From assembly GCA_019454045.1 (NCBI GenBank), contig SKCR01023787.1, positions 62,001 to 126,000 on the forward strand: a stretch of DNA of 64,000 nt, given 5' to 3'. A program made the position numbers and the translations under genes. Source of the stretch: Zanthoxylum bungeanum. Taxonomy: Eukaryota > Streptophyta > Magnoliopsida > Sapindales > Rutaceae. Shown here piece by piece: positions 34,501-45,070 of this stretch. The notes beneath the pieces were generated by a model, which was not told the origin of the DNA, searched no databases, and saw only the letters and a list, made by a program, of their open reading frames with translations. Numbering within the stretch: the first letter of the stretch is position 1; each line of letters starts with the position of its first letter.

Positions 34501-34565
34501 ATGATGCCAGAAAAGACGGATACTAGCCAGTAAAATTGTTTTCTTGAACTGACATTACTCACCAT
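22501..34565 (-). CDS. TLC domain-containing membrane protein
   Basis: Multi-pass ER-type membrane protein of the TRAM-LAG1-CLN8 (TLC) superfamily, TLCD4-like by sequence pattern; exact function unknown. Eight coding exons on the minus strand: 34565-34488, 33255-33167, 33065-32927, 24909-24835, 24191-24070, 23949-23874, 23046-22987, 22638-22501. All introns are GT-AG, all phases agree, total 777 bp, 258 aa. The TLC domain begins around [13 protein letters not shown] (exons 2-3). Conserved points include the SDLFS segment, [15 protein letters not shown], the paired histidines in YVLHHGL (130-131), the [14 protein letters not shown] segment spanning exons 5-6, and a final hydrophobic helix ending FWFWKIAKG before a basic tail. 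At least six hydrophobic helices. The start ATG at 34565 gives a short polar N-terminus before the first helix. Intron 3 (24910-32926) is 8 kb because of retrotransposon insertions. MCU lies 1.1 kb downstream on the same strand. Confidence 0.94.
23971..24046. repeat. Tandem duplication of 38 bp in TLC intron 5
   Basis: AGCTAATGTTGACAACCAG followed by an A-rich tail appears twice in a row with one or two differences, between exons 5 and 6 of the TLC gene. A recent slippage event of no evident consequence; it stays about 20 bp away from both splice sites. Confidence 0.85.
25192..26660 (-). pseudogene. Copia-3 RT and RNase H, broken
   Basis: RT N-terminal part (26307-26657) shows [25 protein letters not shown] and the [12 protein letters not shown] segment. 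The catalytic motif FYVDD is intact near 26117-26135 but lies in a frame broken on both sides. The 25618-26040 frame carries [17 protein letters not shown] sequence through [12 protein letters not shown]. RNase H (25192-25617) is degraded, with readable [12 protein letters not shown] sequence near 25500-25540. No continuous polyprotein. Confidence 0.88.
26661..28350 (-). pseudogene. Copia-3 integrase, broken and interrupted
   Basis: The C-terminal and linker part is at 26661-27409 (Pro/Ser-rich linker near 26900, then [26 protein letters not shown] at 27100-27210). The core's early part, [22 protein letters not shown], is at about 28150-28230. A solo LTR (27583-28120) lies between these, within the core. 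The remaining frame has several stops. Confidence 0.85.
27583..28120 (-). mobile_element. Solo LTR of 538 bp inside Copia-3 integrase
   Basis: Borders TGTTAG at the left and CTATCA at the right, flanked on both sides by the 5-base duplication GAATC (27578-27582 and 28121-28125). Removing it and one GAATC brings together the two sides of the integrase core. A TATA box, CTATAAAAGG, is at 27848-27857 on the minus strand, giving the orientation: LTR start TGATAGGGTCC at 28120, end TTTCTAACA at 27583. The family differs from the other LTRs in the window. No internal sequence remains, so it arose by LTR-LTR recombination. Confidence 0.9.
28365..30062 (-). pseudogene. Copia-3 gag and protease, broken
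   Basis: Gag begins near 29850 with a Ser/Pro-rich N-terminus. It runs through [20 protein letters not shown] (29500-29600) and a CCHC knuckle region near 29080-29100 ([12 protein letters not shown]). Protease follows near 28800 ([14 protein letters not shown] sequence on the minus strand, in broken frame), and 28365-28742 gives the later [16 protein letters not shown] and [17 protein letters not shown] segments. All are in separate frames. Confidence 0.8.
30538..30637. repeat. 50 bp tandem duplication in TLC intron 3
   Basis: Two adjacent 50 bp units (30538-30587, 30588-30637) differing at one position. Unit starts AGTTTTCTAGTAACC. It lies between Copia-3 and the truncated Copia-5, in host intron sequence. 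Confidence 0.92.
30664..31939 (-). mobile_element. Copia-5, 3'-truncated Ty1/copia fragment
   Basis: A 175 bp 5' LTR at 31765-31939 (minus strand start TGTTACAGATTG; end CTTTTACA) is followed by a primer-binding site TGGTATTAGAGAT (31764-31752), a leader and gag. Nothing beyond gag remains and there is no 3' LTR in the intron. Truncation falls near 30664. Its family differs from Copia-3. Confidence 0.85.
30676..31292 (-). pseudogene. Copia-5 gag, frameshifted
   Basis: Copia-type gag starting [11 protein letters not shown] at 31292. It contains the [17 protein letters not shown] segment with its conserved W, and [17 protein letters not shown]. At about 30920 the frame shifts by one base; the next frame (30676-30951) carries the [18 protein letters not shown] segment and the [16 protein letters not shown] region. 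No CCHC or pol downstream. Confidence 0.88.
32324..32597. repeat. Direct duplication of about 147 bp in TLC intron 3
   Basis: Two copies, about 32324-32450 and 32471-32597, sharing a start around AAAAATTCT..GAATAGTATG and an end GATCAAATGGACAGGT..GAACTGGAAAGT. About 90 percent identical by eye. Near the 3' end of host intron sequence, not transposon-like in itself. Confidence 0.85.
33890..34400 (+). mobile_element. LINE reverse transcriptase relic in TLC intron 1
   Basis: From 33914 the plus strand reads [15 protein letters not shown], the box of plant L1-type LINE reverse transcriptases (G-x-x-QGDP-x-SPxLF). A stop follows within a few codons. Downstream to about 34400 are scattered matches in shifting frames, such as a [14 protein letters not shown] stretch. 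Very degraded. No ends, poly(A) tail or duplication found. Confidence 0.55.
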
Positions 34566-34925
34566 GCTGCTCCAACTACATCAAAGGCATAGCGTACAAA
34601 TCATTAAGATGAACATACAACCAAGAAACCTAGAATGGCTAATGACCATTTATAATAATTCAAAATGTATTTTAATGAATTAGCCATATAAAATTCATTG
34701 AAGAGTCTCATTGACATCGATTAAGGGATAGAAAAATTAAATAATGATTCAAAAATTCAAAAATAAATAAATAAATAAAAGTGAAAGCAGAGCACTTACT
34801 TTTTATAGACGGACAACACAATGAGAAAGCAATCGAGGAGAACTTGAGAGAAGAGAGAACATGAACTAAATGAATGAATGGTTCGAGTAGGTTTCGTTCA
34901 GAAAATAAATTTAAATCCACGTCAT
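34566..34925 (-). promoter_or_regulatory. TLC gene 5' untranslated region, probable leader intron
   Basis: The acceptor-like TTGGAGCAG|C lies one base before the start ATG, and a good donor AAAAA|GTAAGTGC is at about 34800 on the minus strand, suggesting a leader intron of about 230 bp and a noncoding first exon around 34801-34900. This is inference from splice signals only; no transcript evidence is available. Confidence 0.4.
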
Positions 34926-36037
34926 TTGCTAACTTGGATTCGGACCATCTCTAGATGGTTGTGTTTGTACGGACCCATTCCCTCCTTATCGTCTTCCTTC
35001 CTCATCCTCCTTGTCCTTGTGCGTTTATTTTGACCAACTCAGTATTATTTTGAATCAGGTTACAAACTTACAAGACGTAAGAATCCTATGTGATGGGACC
35101 GTGGGTCCGGTATATTGGAATTAATAAGATTGATAATTTTTTATATTTGTTGATTGTAGATATGTATATTATTACAGTTTCAAATTGTAATCAAATTGCA
35201 ACCGAATTGTTGACCAATTGATCCGTTGATTAACCAGATCGTAAACCACAACCAAACTGTATGGGTCTGATTCGGTTGCGATTGATGTATTTTCCAACCG
35301 ACGGTTGAACCGGATTTTTTTTATTTATTTATAACATTTTTTTACAAAAAACTAAATAAAAATACGGTTCAACCGTAACCGTACGATTTGGTTCGTTACG
35401 GTTAAGGTTTACGGCTTTGGCTTTGGCTGAACCGTATTTTCTATGGTTCGGTTACGGTTCGGCTTTGGCCGAACCGTGTGCAAGCCTAATTGATTGGATG
35501 TGTGGCATACGGGTATGACAATCCCGATCAAATAGAGTTAAAATTCTCATGTGTATGGAGACCATTAACGGGGCCCATGGCAACCCAATACGTTAAGGAC
35601 ATATAAATGAATAATTTTCATGTCCGTTAAATTAATAAGACATATATAAATATTGGTATTCCCATACTATATAAGTCAATAATCATAATCTTTTTCACTA
35701 TTATTATTATGTTATTATATTTACAATAATTTCAATTTATGTGTCTTTTCTATAAGCCCTGTTTATTAAAGATTATATAAGATTTGAGAAAATTTCATTA
35801 AAAAGAAAGACGAAGAGAGAAATACATAATGAAAAGCAGTGGCAGACTCAGAATTTTTTTTTCAAAGGCTTAGAATAATATATTTAAAAAAATTTCAACA
35901 GATAATCTATATATATATATATATATTAGACTATCCTATTAAAATAAATAAAAAAACACTATTAAATTATCTACAATTAACCTAATCTCTATAATTAATT
36001 TTTTATTATTAAATTATAAAATTAAAATTTATTTACA
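34926..36037. other. Intergenic, upstream of the TLC gene
   Basis: AT-rich. Part (about 35240-35495) is dense in GGTTCGGTT/AACCGAACC words and ends GAACCGTGTGCAAGCCTA, the style of plant hAT-type MITEs, but I find no matching left terminus or 8-base duplication. A short (TA)n run lies at about 35911-35925. No gene seen. Confidence 0.5.
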
Positions 36038-36730
36038 ATGGTTGGACAATATCAAATCAGTTCTAGAGAAGGATGGAAGGGTATGAATGTGTGTGGATTA
36101 TAGAGACCTCAACAAGGCTTGCCAAAAAGAAGATTTTCCCATGCTGCACATAGATGGTTTGTTGGACAATGCAGCCTTGTCAGCTATGTACTCTTTTGTA
36201 GATAGATTTTCCGGGTATAATCAAATCTTCATGTCAAAAGAAGACAAGCACAAGACAACTTTCATCATAGAATGAGGGACATATTACTAGAAGGCGATGC
36301 CCTTCGGGCTAAAGAATGCAGGGGCTACCTATTAACAAATGGCTACCACCCTATTTCATGACTTAATATATAAAGAGGTTGAAGTCTATGTCGACAACAT
36401 GATGGTTAAGTCTGAAACCAGAGAAGAGCATCTTGCTGCATTAGAGAAGTTCCTCCAAAGGGTGGACAAATATAATATCATACTCAACCCCAAGAACAGT
36501 GTATTCGAGGTCACATCTGGAAGCTTGTTGGGGCATACTGTGGGCACAAGAGGAATAGAAGTGGATCCGGAGAACATCAAGGCAATAACAGAGATGTTCG
36601 CACCTAAAATAGAGAATAAAATGATAGTCTTTCTAGGGAAGATATAGTACATCAGCAGGTTCATAGCTAAACTGACGTCGATATGTGAACCAATCTTCAA
36701 GTCGCTTAGGAAAAATCAGCCGATGAAATG
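36038..36730 (+). pseudogene. Gypsy-A reverse transcriptase, first part
   Basis: VCVDYRDLNKAC from 36087, then ALSAMYSFVDRFSGYNQI, a TGA at 36273-36275 in place of the tryptophan of IE-W-GTYY, and PFGLKNAGATY. The catalytic YVDD reads VYVDN at about 36390. A further TAG lies at about 36646. The text stops at 36730, where Copia-4 is inserted, and resumes at 47131. Confidence 0.92.
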
Positions 36731-36735
36731 GAACG

Positions 36736-38791
36736 TGTTGGGTTTCTATTAAGTCCCAAGGATCATTATCAAGCAATGAAACAAGTATGAATACACAAAG
36801 GAGAATGGCGGAATCATACTCACAACGATCGGATTGGATGCATCGAAAAACAAAACTTTTCATCCTTGTTGGTGAAGCTCACGGCCAAGCATGGTTATTT
36901 GTCCTCCATCTTCATCTTCAAGCTCCAAGCCTTATCAATGGATTCCAAGCTCAAAGGTGGGTTCCCTATCACCTTGTATGTCTCCTAATGTGTGCTAGCA
37001 CCTTGGAATTTTGCCACAAAATTCACTCATGCTTCTCATTCATTCACGGCAAGAACCAAAATGATGGAAGAAGAAAAAATGCCCTAGGCCGAGAGTTACA
37101 AGAGAGAAGAAGAAGAGATGTGTTGGTTTGGTTGGTAGAGAAAATGTGTATCTAATACACAAACTTGAATTCAAAATTCAATTACTAATTTTTCTCTTTC
37201 CAAAAGTCAAGCAATAAAGCTTTCCCAACAACTCACATCAAGTCACATCACTCATGAATAGTGACTGGTGTCAATCACTCAAAGTGAAAGACATCTATCA
37301 CTTGATTGACGAATGATGTGACGCTAGATGCGACTAGCGATTTGACGTTTGATTTGACTTGCGTGCCGCACTCGAATTCGAAATGCGAATGCGCTCGCAA
37401 ATAATCCCGGGCTTAGGGTTCGTTAATTCCGAATTAACGAATTTTCCGATGCGTCGTAATTAAATCTAATTTAATTAAATAATCATGCCTAGCATAATTA
37501 CTATTCACGTCGCTAACGAATTAATTCTAAATTAATTCGTTCGCCCGAATTAAAATCCGATTTTAATTCCGCGTCGAAATCCAATTTCGTTTAATATATC
37601 GAATATATTAATTTGTCGATTAATTCCAAATTAATCGCTCTCTCTCTCTCTTTAAATAATAGTTTATCCCAGATAAAATATCTCCGTAATTAATCCCAGA
37701 TTAATTTTCTCTCTCATCATTAATTAATCCCAGATTAATAAAGTGCGAGTCATACATCATCGGTGAATCTTCGGGAAGCGACCCATGAGATCCCCGGATA
37801 TGTTGACAGTAAATACGATTGTCGGACTATCCGAACACGTAAGTACATTGTACTACGTTTGTACCGATTTACAAGACAAGGTTGGCTTCTAGCAAAGCGC
37901 CATGCCTACCCAATTCTCCAGAAACATGCTTACAGGAATAAGCGATCTATATCAGGCGTAGTATACATAGTATCGTGTATGTCGATCCAGTATCGGATGT
38001 TCACGTGCTAGGCCCGGGGCTGGAATTGTGTCTGCCCCGTACGAAGCACATATCGGATGTCTGGTAACTAGTCTCTATAATCGGATATACATGACCTAGT
38101 CATAATATCCCGATAGCTGCAGCATTTAAGAGAATAAGTTTCGTATCCTACGTGATCATCATCTCCACTATAACTGAAGTGATACTTCCATCTTGACATC
38201 ACACCCAATACACTACGATTCTCAATATACCCAGAAGAGGCGTACACAGAACCGGTTAAAGCCATGGACGACCAAAACCAAAGCGTATTGATTGTCGCAA
38301 GTATTAGCGGTGCAAGTCTCAGGTTAAGACCAAATACACCTACCCTGAATTCGGACTTCCATAGACATATAGTTATATTACCAATGGAATTCCGAAGGGG
38401 TCTATCCAGAGCGAAGCTGTTTCTCGTACCATCGGTAAAACACAACCTCCTATTACACTTGCATGAGTATCCTATACCCAAATATATGAGAACTATGCGT
38501 TATGCCCTCATAACGTGCACAAGTGTAATACTAGTCTTTTACGTATTTATCGATGTCCAATCTCGATAATACTCTGACTATGGATATTTAATGATTTATC
38601 CTTCGTGGATTGATACTGTCTCATATCATTCTCAATCCAGGAACAAATCACAAGGACCTCCTATCATTTATACATATGGGTGATCTAATCACAAATGATA
38701 AGAGTGCAATCTCCTTTGTCACATAGTTAATTTGTACAACAACACCATGATTTGTACAAATAGTGACGCTATGGGTCATAATTGTCCAATA
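36736..38791 (-). repeat. Copia-4 3' LTR
   Basis: Plus-strand start TGTTGGGTTTCTATT, end GTCCAATA (the CA terminus has become TA). It contains the palindrome array at 37421-37740. Minus-strand open frames inside (for example 38068-38481) recur in the other copies at the same place but resemble no protein. Near-identical to 45071-47125 and related to the solo LTR at 51574-53492. Confidence 0.92.
37421..37740. repeat. Array of ten triloop palindromes, copy 1
   Basis: Ten successive perfect or near-perfect inverted repeats with arms of 6-10 bases, each around a 3-base centre. Examples: CGTTAATT-CCG-AATTAACG, CGAATTAATT-CTA-AATTAATTCG, GAATTAAAAT-CCG-ATTTTAATTC, TAATATAT-CGA-ATATATTA, CGATTAATT-CCA-AATTAATCG, AATTAATC-CCA-GATTAATT. 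Centres are mostly CCA. The array recurs at 45756-46073 and 52168-52450. Confidence 0.9.
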
Positions 38792-41200
38792 ATCTCCCAC
38801 TTGGCCTATAGTCAGTCACTCGAGTGTCTACCACCCGAACTATGTACGGTTGGCTCAAACTGCTTAGAAAAGGCTTTCGTCAGCGGATTTGCATGATTAT
38901 CATCTGATGCAATTTATACGATCATTACATCGCCACGATGTAAACGAATCAGATGAATATCGAAGTATATATCTGGATCGTTGATGAGACCATTAATTCT
39001 TTAGCTTATGATGTAGCCTAGCTCAACTGCTAAGAGAATTATATATAATCTAATTAGATTTATTATCGACCCAGAAGGCTACTATTGCTGCCTCAGCTGC
39101 AGCAATAACCCGCATTTGTTTTTTATTCGGTAACAGTATTTCGCTTGGAAGATTTCCAGCTCACTGTTCCGATATTCAAAATTTATAGTACCGTTTGCGA
39201 CTTATAGTCGTCTTTATCGGTTGAGAAACTTGTAGTAGTGATCTCAGTCCTTCAAGTTCTCCATCTCCATAGCTTAAGACAACATCATTAGTTCTCTAAG
39301 AAACTAAAGGATGTTCTTAATTTCAATCATGTGACTATCACTTGGATTGGCCTGTTTGTGACTTCATATGCTCAAAGCGTATGAGACACCAGGTCACGTA
39401 CATTTTTCAATGTACGAGTTCTCAGAGAGTTTCATGAAAGCCAAGCTTTCATCGATAGTTTTATAGGAATATCATTTCCAAGAAATGACATATTTTCATT
39501 ATTTATAGGACAATCATCGTCAGTGCACTCCCACTAACCTTCTTATATACACAAGAATCATTTCATTTTGAACTAAATCATAAACCATTATGATTACATC
39601 AAAACGATAATTCTTAAACCTAATGCTTGTTTCAATCCAAACATGGATCGAATAACCTGCAAACCTTGTTTGCTAGTTTTGGGTATGACAAAACCGACAG
39701 GATGTTGTAAACATCCTCCAAAAGGTTTCCTTTTCAGGAAAGTGATTTTCCCGTTAAGCTGTCATATTTCATAAATAAAACATGCAGCTTTAGCAAGCAT
39801 TATCCAAATGGATTTACCATGGCAACAGGTAAACGGTTAAATCGAAATCAACTTAATGTTGATAACGATACCTTTCCGCTAAAAGCCTAGCTTTATACGT
39901 TGGTATGTTGCCTTCCATGTATGTCTTCCTTGAAGACTTATATAGTACCAATAGGCACAATGCCTTGCGGTACATCAACTAGTATTCAAACTTGTTGATT
40001 TACATGGAATCCATTTTGGACTCATGACACTTTGTCATAATAGGGAGTCGATACCTTGTATCACTTCCTCATGCGTAGTCAGTTGGTATACCTCAATAAG
40101 ATTGACATCTTTTCGAGGTGAGATCAGAAACCCATACCCCATGTTGTTTTCTGACTTTCTCCGACTACGCGGTTCTTGTGTATTCGAAGATTAATGGTTT
40201 AGTTTCATCATTGATGAACTATTTATGTTCCATTAGGTATCGATGTCTGGAATAGTATTACTCTGATTTTCATCGAGTTTTACTATCCTCCCACGTACCA
40301 CTGCATATCGGTATTCCTCTTAGGAAAGCCGCATGGTGAGCAACAATTAAAATTGTTCTCATGTGAGTTGTATAAGTACTATACTTATGGTATCCATGGG
40401 ATAACCTACAATTGGAACTTATCTTATTTGGGTTTTAGTTTGGTATCATCCAAACATATGCCTAGCATACCCAAATATTCAGGAATGAGAAATCTGGTTT
40501 CTTTCCTGTTCATATCTAATATGAAATCTGTCAAACAAATTATTATGGAACCTTATTCTAAATAAGTTCTGCATTGTAAATGCTTATCCGTTGAAGGAAA
40601 TGGTAGCTCAGAGCGACTCATGATTAACCTTATCATGTCCAATAAAATTCAGTTACTCAGTTCGGACACATCGTCAAATTGACGTGTTCCGGGAGGAGTC
40701 CTCATTGAAAGAATACTATACTCTTTCAAGTATATTAGAAACTTATTGCTTAAGTATTTTCCATTACGGTCTTACCGTGACGGTATGATACTTTAGCCGA
40801 TCTGTTTGTCTATTTCGTGTCGAAAACTGTAAAAGTTTCCGATTTGTGTTTCAAAAGAAACACATAACCATAACGCGATGCCACATCCGTGAAGGTCACG
40901 TAATATTCATATCCACCTCTAGCCTAGCTAGACATGGGCCCACTTGCTTCACTATGAACTAGGGCTAACAGATCGATGGCATTTGCACTTTTACCAAGTA
41001 AATAGTGTTTTAGGCACTTTGCCCAATAAACTAGATTCATAGACTTTATTTGATTAGGATCAAATCAGTCCTGGTACCCACTCTTCAAAAGTGTGGATAT
41101 ACGATTCTTGTTTAATTGTGTCCCAGACTACAATGCCACAATTAATTTCTTCTAATCAAATCAGTTCGAGCTATTAGTTTGTCATATTATAATTTTGAGA
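38792..41200 (-). pseudogene. Copia-4 pol, heavily degraded
   Basis: No open frame of even 60 codons on the minus strand, but copia domains are readable in pieces. RNase H tail with NPLTKAFS is at about 38840-38890. RT at 39600-39720 contains QPVGFVIP and IRSMFGLKQA. RT start sequences lie near 39830-40100. The integrase core is near 40860-40930 (GGYEYYVTFTD) followed by a GAG-pre-integrase region near 41000-41100. The order confirms a minus-strand copia. Confidence 0.8.
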
Positions 41201-41843
41201 TTTTATTTATATTCAAAATATAAATGCTGTTATTCACATCTAATGTGTTTATCTCAATATCATCTTTATATAATAAAACACTTTAGTGTTCTAGAATATA
41301 AAGGTTCACCCGCAACGGGTTAAACACTGATATAGAGATAATGTATCTAGTCAAACTAGTTACATTATAACAGTTTCCAAATTTAGGTACACACCCGAAG
41401 GGTAGTTCCTAAACTTAGATATCTACGGTTAAAACAGCGACTTTCGTCCCGTTTTCAATTCGCAGATTAAATCTCAACTGAAGTCAGTATCATGCTCATA
41501 GCAGATTCTGAACATCAGTACATATATTTTATGTACCACATTAAGTATTTAAAATCCAATTTTAATACTAGTAGTGAACATATTTTGACAAACATATTTG
41601 AAGTCAGAGCCTTGCTCGTCTTCTAATCCTTCATGTCTGTTTTGTCCAAATGGCAGTCACGCTTCCGCGATCCTGTTTGCCACAATTTAGCAGAAATTTT
41701 GGGATATGTCCTTTATCTTCCCAGAAGATTATAATGATTTTTCCTTTGCCATTTTTTCACATTTCAGAAGTCTTTGGCCAAGCCTTGGGCTTCTGGAACG
41801 TCGAAGTAAGGTGCGCCTTGCGCTACTTGCCTATTGCAAACTT
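41201..41843 (-). pseudogene. Copia-4 protease/gag end, degraded
   Basis: On the minus strand a zinc-knuckle remnant is visible near 41650-41690 (CGK followed, one frame away, by KRDCHLDK). Between it and 41200 a protease is expected but I cannot read an active site. The MITE at 41844 lies in the gag region. Confidence 0.5.
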
Positions 41844-42372
41844 TAGGGGTGTTCGCGGTACGGTTCGGGTCGGTTTTTTCATTTTTTACTTCAAACCGCG
41901 CGGGTTGGCGGTTTGGGAAATTAGAAAACGAAACCGCAAATTTGATAAGGAAAACCGCGGCGGTTCAGGTTGGCGGTTTAGCGATTTGGGCGGTTCGGGT
42001 CAGCGGTTTGGATTATAAATTTTTAAAGAAAATTTTGTGTGTTTTCACATTATAATTGAAGAAAAAATTACATAATTTTTATTTATTCATTACATATTGT
42101 CATATGATCATTAAATATCTTAATTTTCATAGTTAAAGAAGAAGAAAAATATAAAATAATATTTAATTTGAACGCGGGTCGGCGGTTTAGGCGGTTCGAG
42201 TCAAAATTTACGGTTTGGGCGGTTTGCGGTTAGACATGGGTCAAAACCGCACACCGACCCGAAATTTGCGGTTCGATTCGATGCGGTTCAAAATCATTTT
42301 TAATATTTTTTCAAACCGCGCGGTTCGGTTCGGTGCGGTTCACGGTTTGACCCGAAATTGTGTTAACCCCTA
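41844..42372. mobile_element. hAT-type MITE, 529 bp
   Basis: Flanked by the perfect 8-base duplication GCAAACTT (41836-41843 and 42373-42380), with terminal TAGGGGTG at the left and AACCCCTA at the right. Subterminal regions are rich in CGGTTCGG/CCGAACCG words, and an AT-rich core carries no coding. The 8-base target and TAGGGG-like ends fit non-autonomous hAT transposons. Nested inside Copia-4. The plus-strand frame at 41650-42018 crosses its border and is chance. Confidence 0.9.
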
Positions 42373-42380
42373 GCAAACTT

Positions 42381-45056
42381 TGACTTTATCTCCTTGAGAA
42401 TAATCATTAATTCTCCAAGAATTATTTATTGCAATTGTATACTTCTAAGATCCATAAAGATCTATGAAGATCCTTTAATTTCAACATCATTGTTTAAAGA
42501 TCTAATCCTTAATTATGACGACGAAATTAAGGAGTCATTGCGGCAAGGATAATGGATTAAGCACCAAAGTTATCATCACATGAATCTTCTAAAGATCATG
42601 CTCAACCTTTTGCTTAATTCTGGGCTTAGGTCTAATATGTTATTTTATCAAATAAAGTAACTTATTAGTTTCCAATTTGAAAAATTAAACCATTTAAATA
42701 CATTTTCCCTAGGATTATGTTTTAAATGTCAATCTTTCATTTTTATCTTGATTTTAATAGTCCAACTATTTAATCAATGATTTAGGTACTATTTATTATA
42801 ATGATTATTATAGTCCAACTATTTAATCAACTATAATTAATTAAATCGAATATATTGATTATTATAATCCAATTATATAATCAACTATAAATGAATTGTT
42901 TGAATATAGTCCAACTATTTAATTAAAACAACATTTAAATAGTAGTCCAACTAACATTTAATTTATTTGACGAGTGATATTTGTGAATGAGCGTGTATGG
43001 CAAGTTATTAAACGAATATTGCGAATTCAATTCTTGCCTCCCACTATTTTTCGGCGAGCCTCTAACCCTCTGTCGAGTACTCGGGAAACCGTGTTTCCTA
43101 GCGGGTTAGGATCCCGTTAAATATCACACAATCTTGAGTTTGGCCAACAAATTGTATGATAATTAACTAGGTAGATCTCTAAGATCAATTGGATCCAATC
43201 CAATTCCTAGATCCAGTAGGGGGACATCCAAGTCCGAAACATATATACAATATATATGTCAATATATCCAATATATTGTATAACCTTTTTCCTCTGAATC
43301 AACTAAGCATTGGCTTTGGCACAACAAACTTAGTGATCTCAGTTAAGCGCGACCCATTGACCATGGAAAGCTTCGTAATCAATGTCGATGGACAAGAATT
43401 GGTCTTGACTTTGGCCAACAAACCACAACTTGGACAAGACACTGATATGGAACAAAGCTCTCGTGATTCAAACACATCCTCGACGGACAAAGGCATTGAC
43501 TTTGGCCAACAAGCCAATGCCAGTCTTGGATCTTGAGTAAGAATCACTCAATGGAATGAAAAACGCTTAATAATTTTTGAGGGTTTTTCGCGTGAAAATT
43601 GGCAACCAATTTATTATCTTTGTTAAGGTCTCATCATCATACACCCTTAAGCATGCATTCTATACACATAATAAAGCGCATATGAATAAAATAATAATGA
43701 TATGCGGATGGATATTTAAACATTTATCCTAGATCAAATCTCTCTCTTTCCTCTCTCCCGCTAGCACATGTATTTGCTTCTACCCCGTTACACTACACTT
43801 CTAAAGAAACCTCATTTACATTGAAGAGAATAGGTGAGAAGAGAAATACAAAGAGTATGGAGGTAGTAGGCTGGACACACAGGTCCAATTAATAAATCAA
43901 ATTTATTACAACAATTTCTAAAATTGCCTCACCCTTCTAATATCCATCTGATATACACTATTCATGCATCGCAATCATGTATTCACACAAGCATGTTATC
44001 AATCAATCTAATCCAATTAATTAATCTGAATATTAATGACCATCCAATGTTCAAACAACGATTTGATTTTGCGCGAGTCAAACTCATTTTGCGAATAAGT
44101 ACTTAAAGTACAAATTCTCGAATTAAATTAAATTACAAAATTAAATCCAATTCAATTTGTATTTAATACTAATTCGCTATTTAATTCCAAATTAAATATT
44201 ACACTTTATTAATGAACTTTTACGATTTAAATTCCAAATTTAATCGTTATGGGTCTCAAAGCCCGATTAACGTCCAACGTCAATTTAATTAAAGTCCAAT
44301 GGGCTTTTAATTAATTTCTTAAGGCGTGGACTTTTGGTCAACTCGGGTCAAACCGATAACCAAAGTCCAATCAAGGAGTTACCCCATAAGCCCAGAAATC
44401 AATTTAGGCCCATTAGGCCCAATTAAACTTTAAAGGTCCATTAGTCGCATTTGGGCTTTATGGAAGCGGTTTTGGGCCCAATTGGATCCAACCAATTTAG
44501 CCTAAACCCAACTTGGTACAACCAAGCCCAATAAGCCCAATTACAACATTTCAAGCCCAAATCCAATTTAAGCCCAATTCAATTAAATTACAAAATCCAA
44601 TTTCACAATTTAATTACCTAAAGTGTATAACATAATTAATCACCCAAATCAATATTTCCAAAACATCAAATTAGCCTAATTAATCATGCTCAACTACATT
44701 AAATCATGTCCAACATAATTTATCAAAAAATCAAACCCAATTTCCATGCTTTATGTCTCGGCTATTTAGGGTTTTAGTAGTCCGATTCCGATTCCAATCC
44801 AATTGAATCCACAATCAACATTACCCAATCGATTTCAACTCATCCAATGATCAAAATCAAAAAATTCCAAGACTTAGGGAATCAACATACATTCGGCCAA
44901 GCTAATGTATTTGGGGAAAATTTGTCCAATTCAAAATTCATCAAATTGACAATGCATAACACCATGTTATCATCATTCAAGCATATATCAACAATCAATT
45001 TCATCAAAACATGCTCAAATCAAATTTTACCCTAATTCATGTTTCATGCTCAAATG
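42381..45056 (-). other. Copia-4 gag remnant and long leader
   Basis: 2.7 kb between MITE and primer-binding site, AT-rich, without convincing gag frames. The leader (about 43900-45056) holds further triloop palindromes like those of the LTR, such as ATTTAATT-CCA-AATTAAAT near 44192. Between 43140 and 43510 the string TTTGGCCAACAA recurs three times. Plus-strand frame 43189-43536 is not recognisable. Confidence 0.5.
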
Positions 45057-45070
45057 GCTCAAGATACCAT

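Noticed and set aside
38068..38481. Minus-strand frame of 137 codons, repeated at 46401-46814.
   Set aside because: It lies wholly within the Copia-4 LTRs, so recurrence reflects LTR identity; the third, more diverged LTR keeps only a shorter fragment, arguing against coding constraint.
41650..42018. Plus-strand open frame of 122 codons.
   Set aside because: It crosses the left border of the MITE (41844) and its target duplication, and lies antisense to a gag zinc-knuckle remnant.
43189..43536. Plus-strand open frame of 115 codons in Copia-4.
   Set aside because: Antisense to the element, no recognisable domain, overlapping minus-strand frame equally unremarkable; likely chance in the leader or gag relic.
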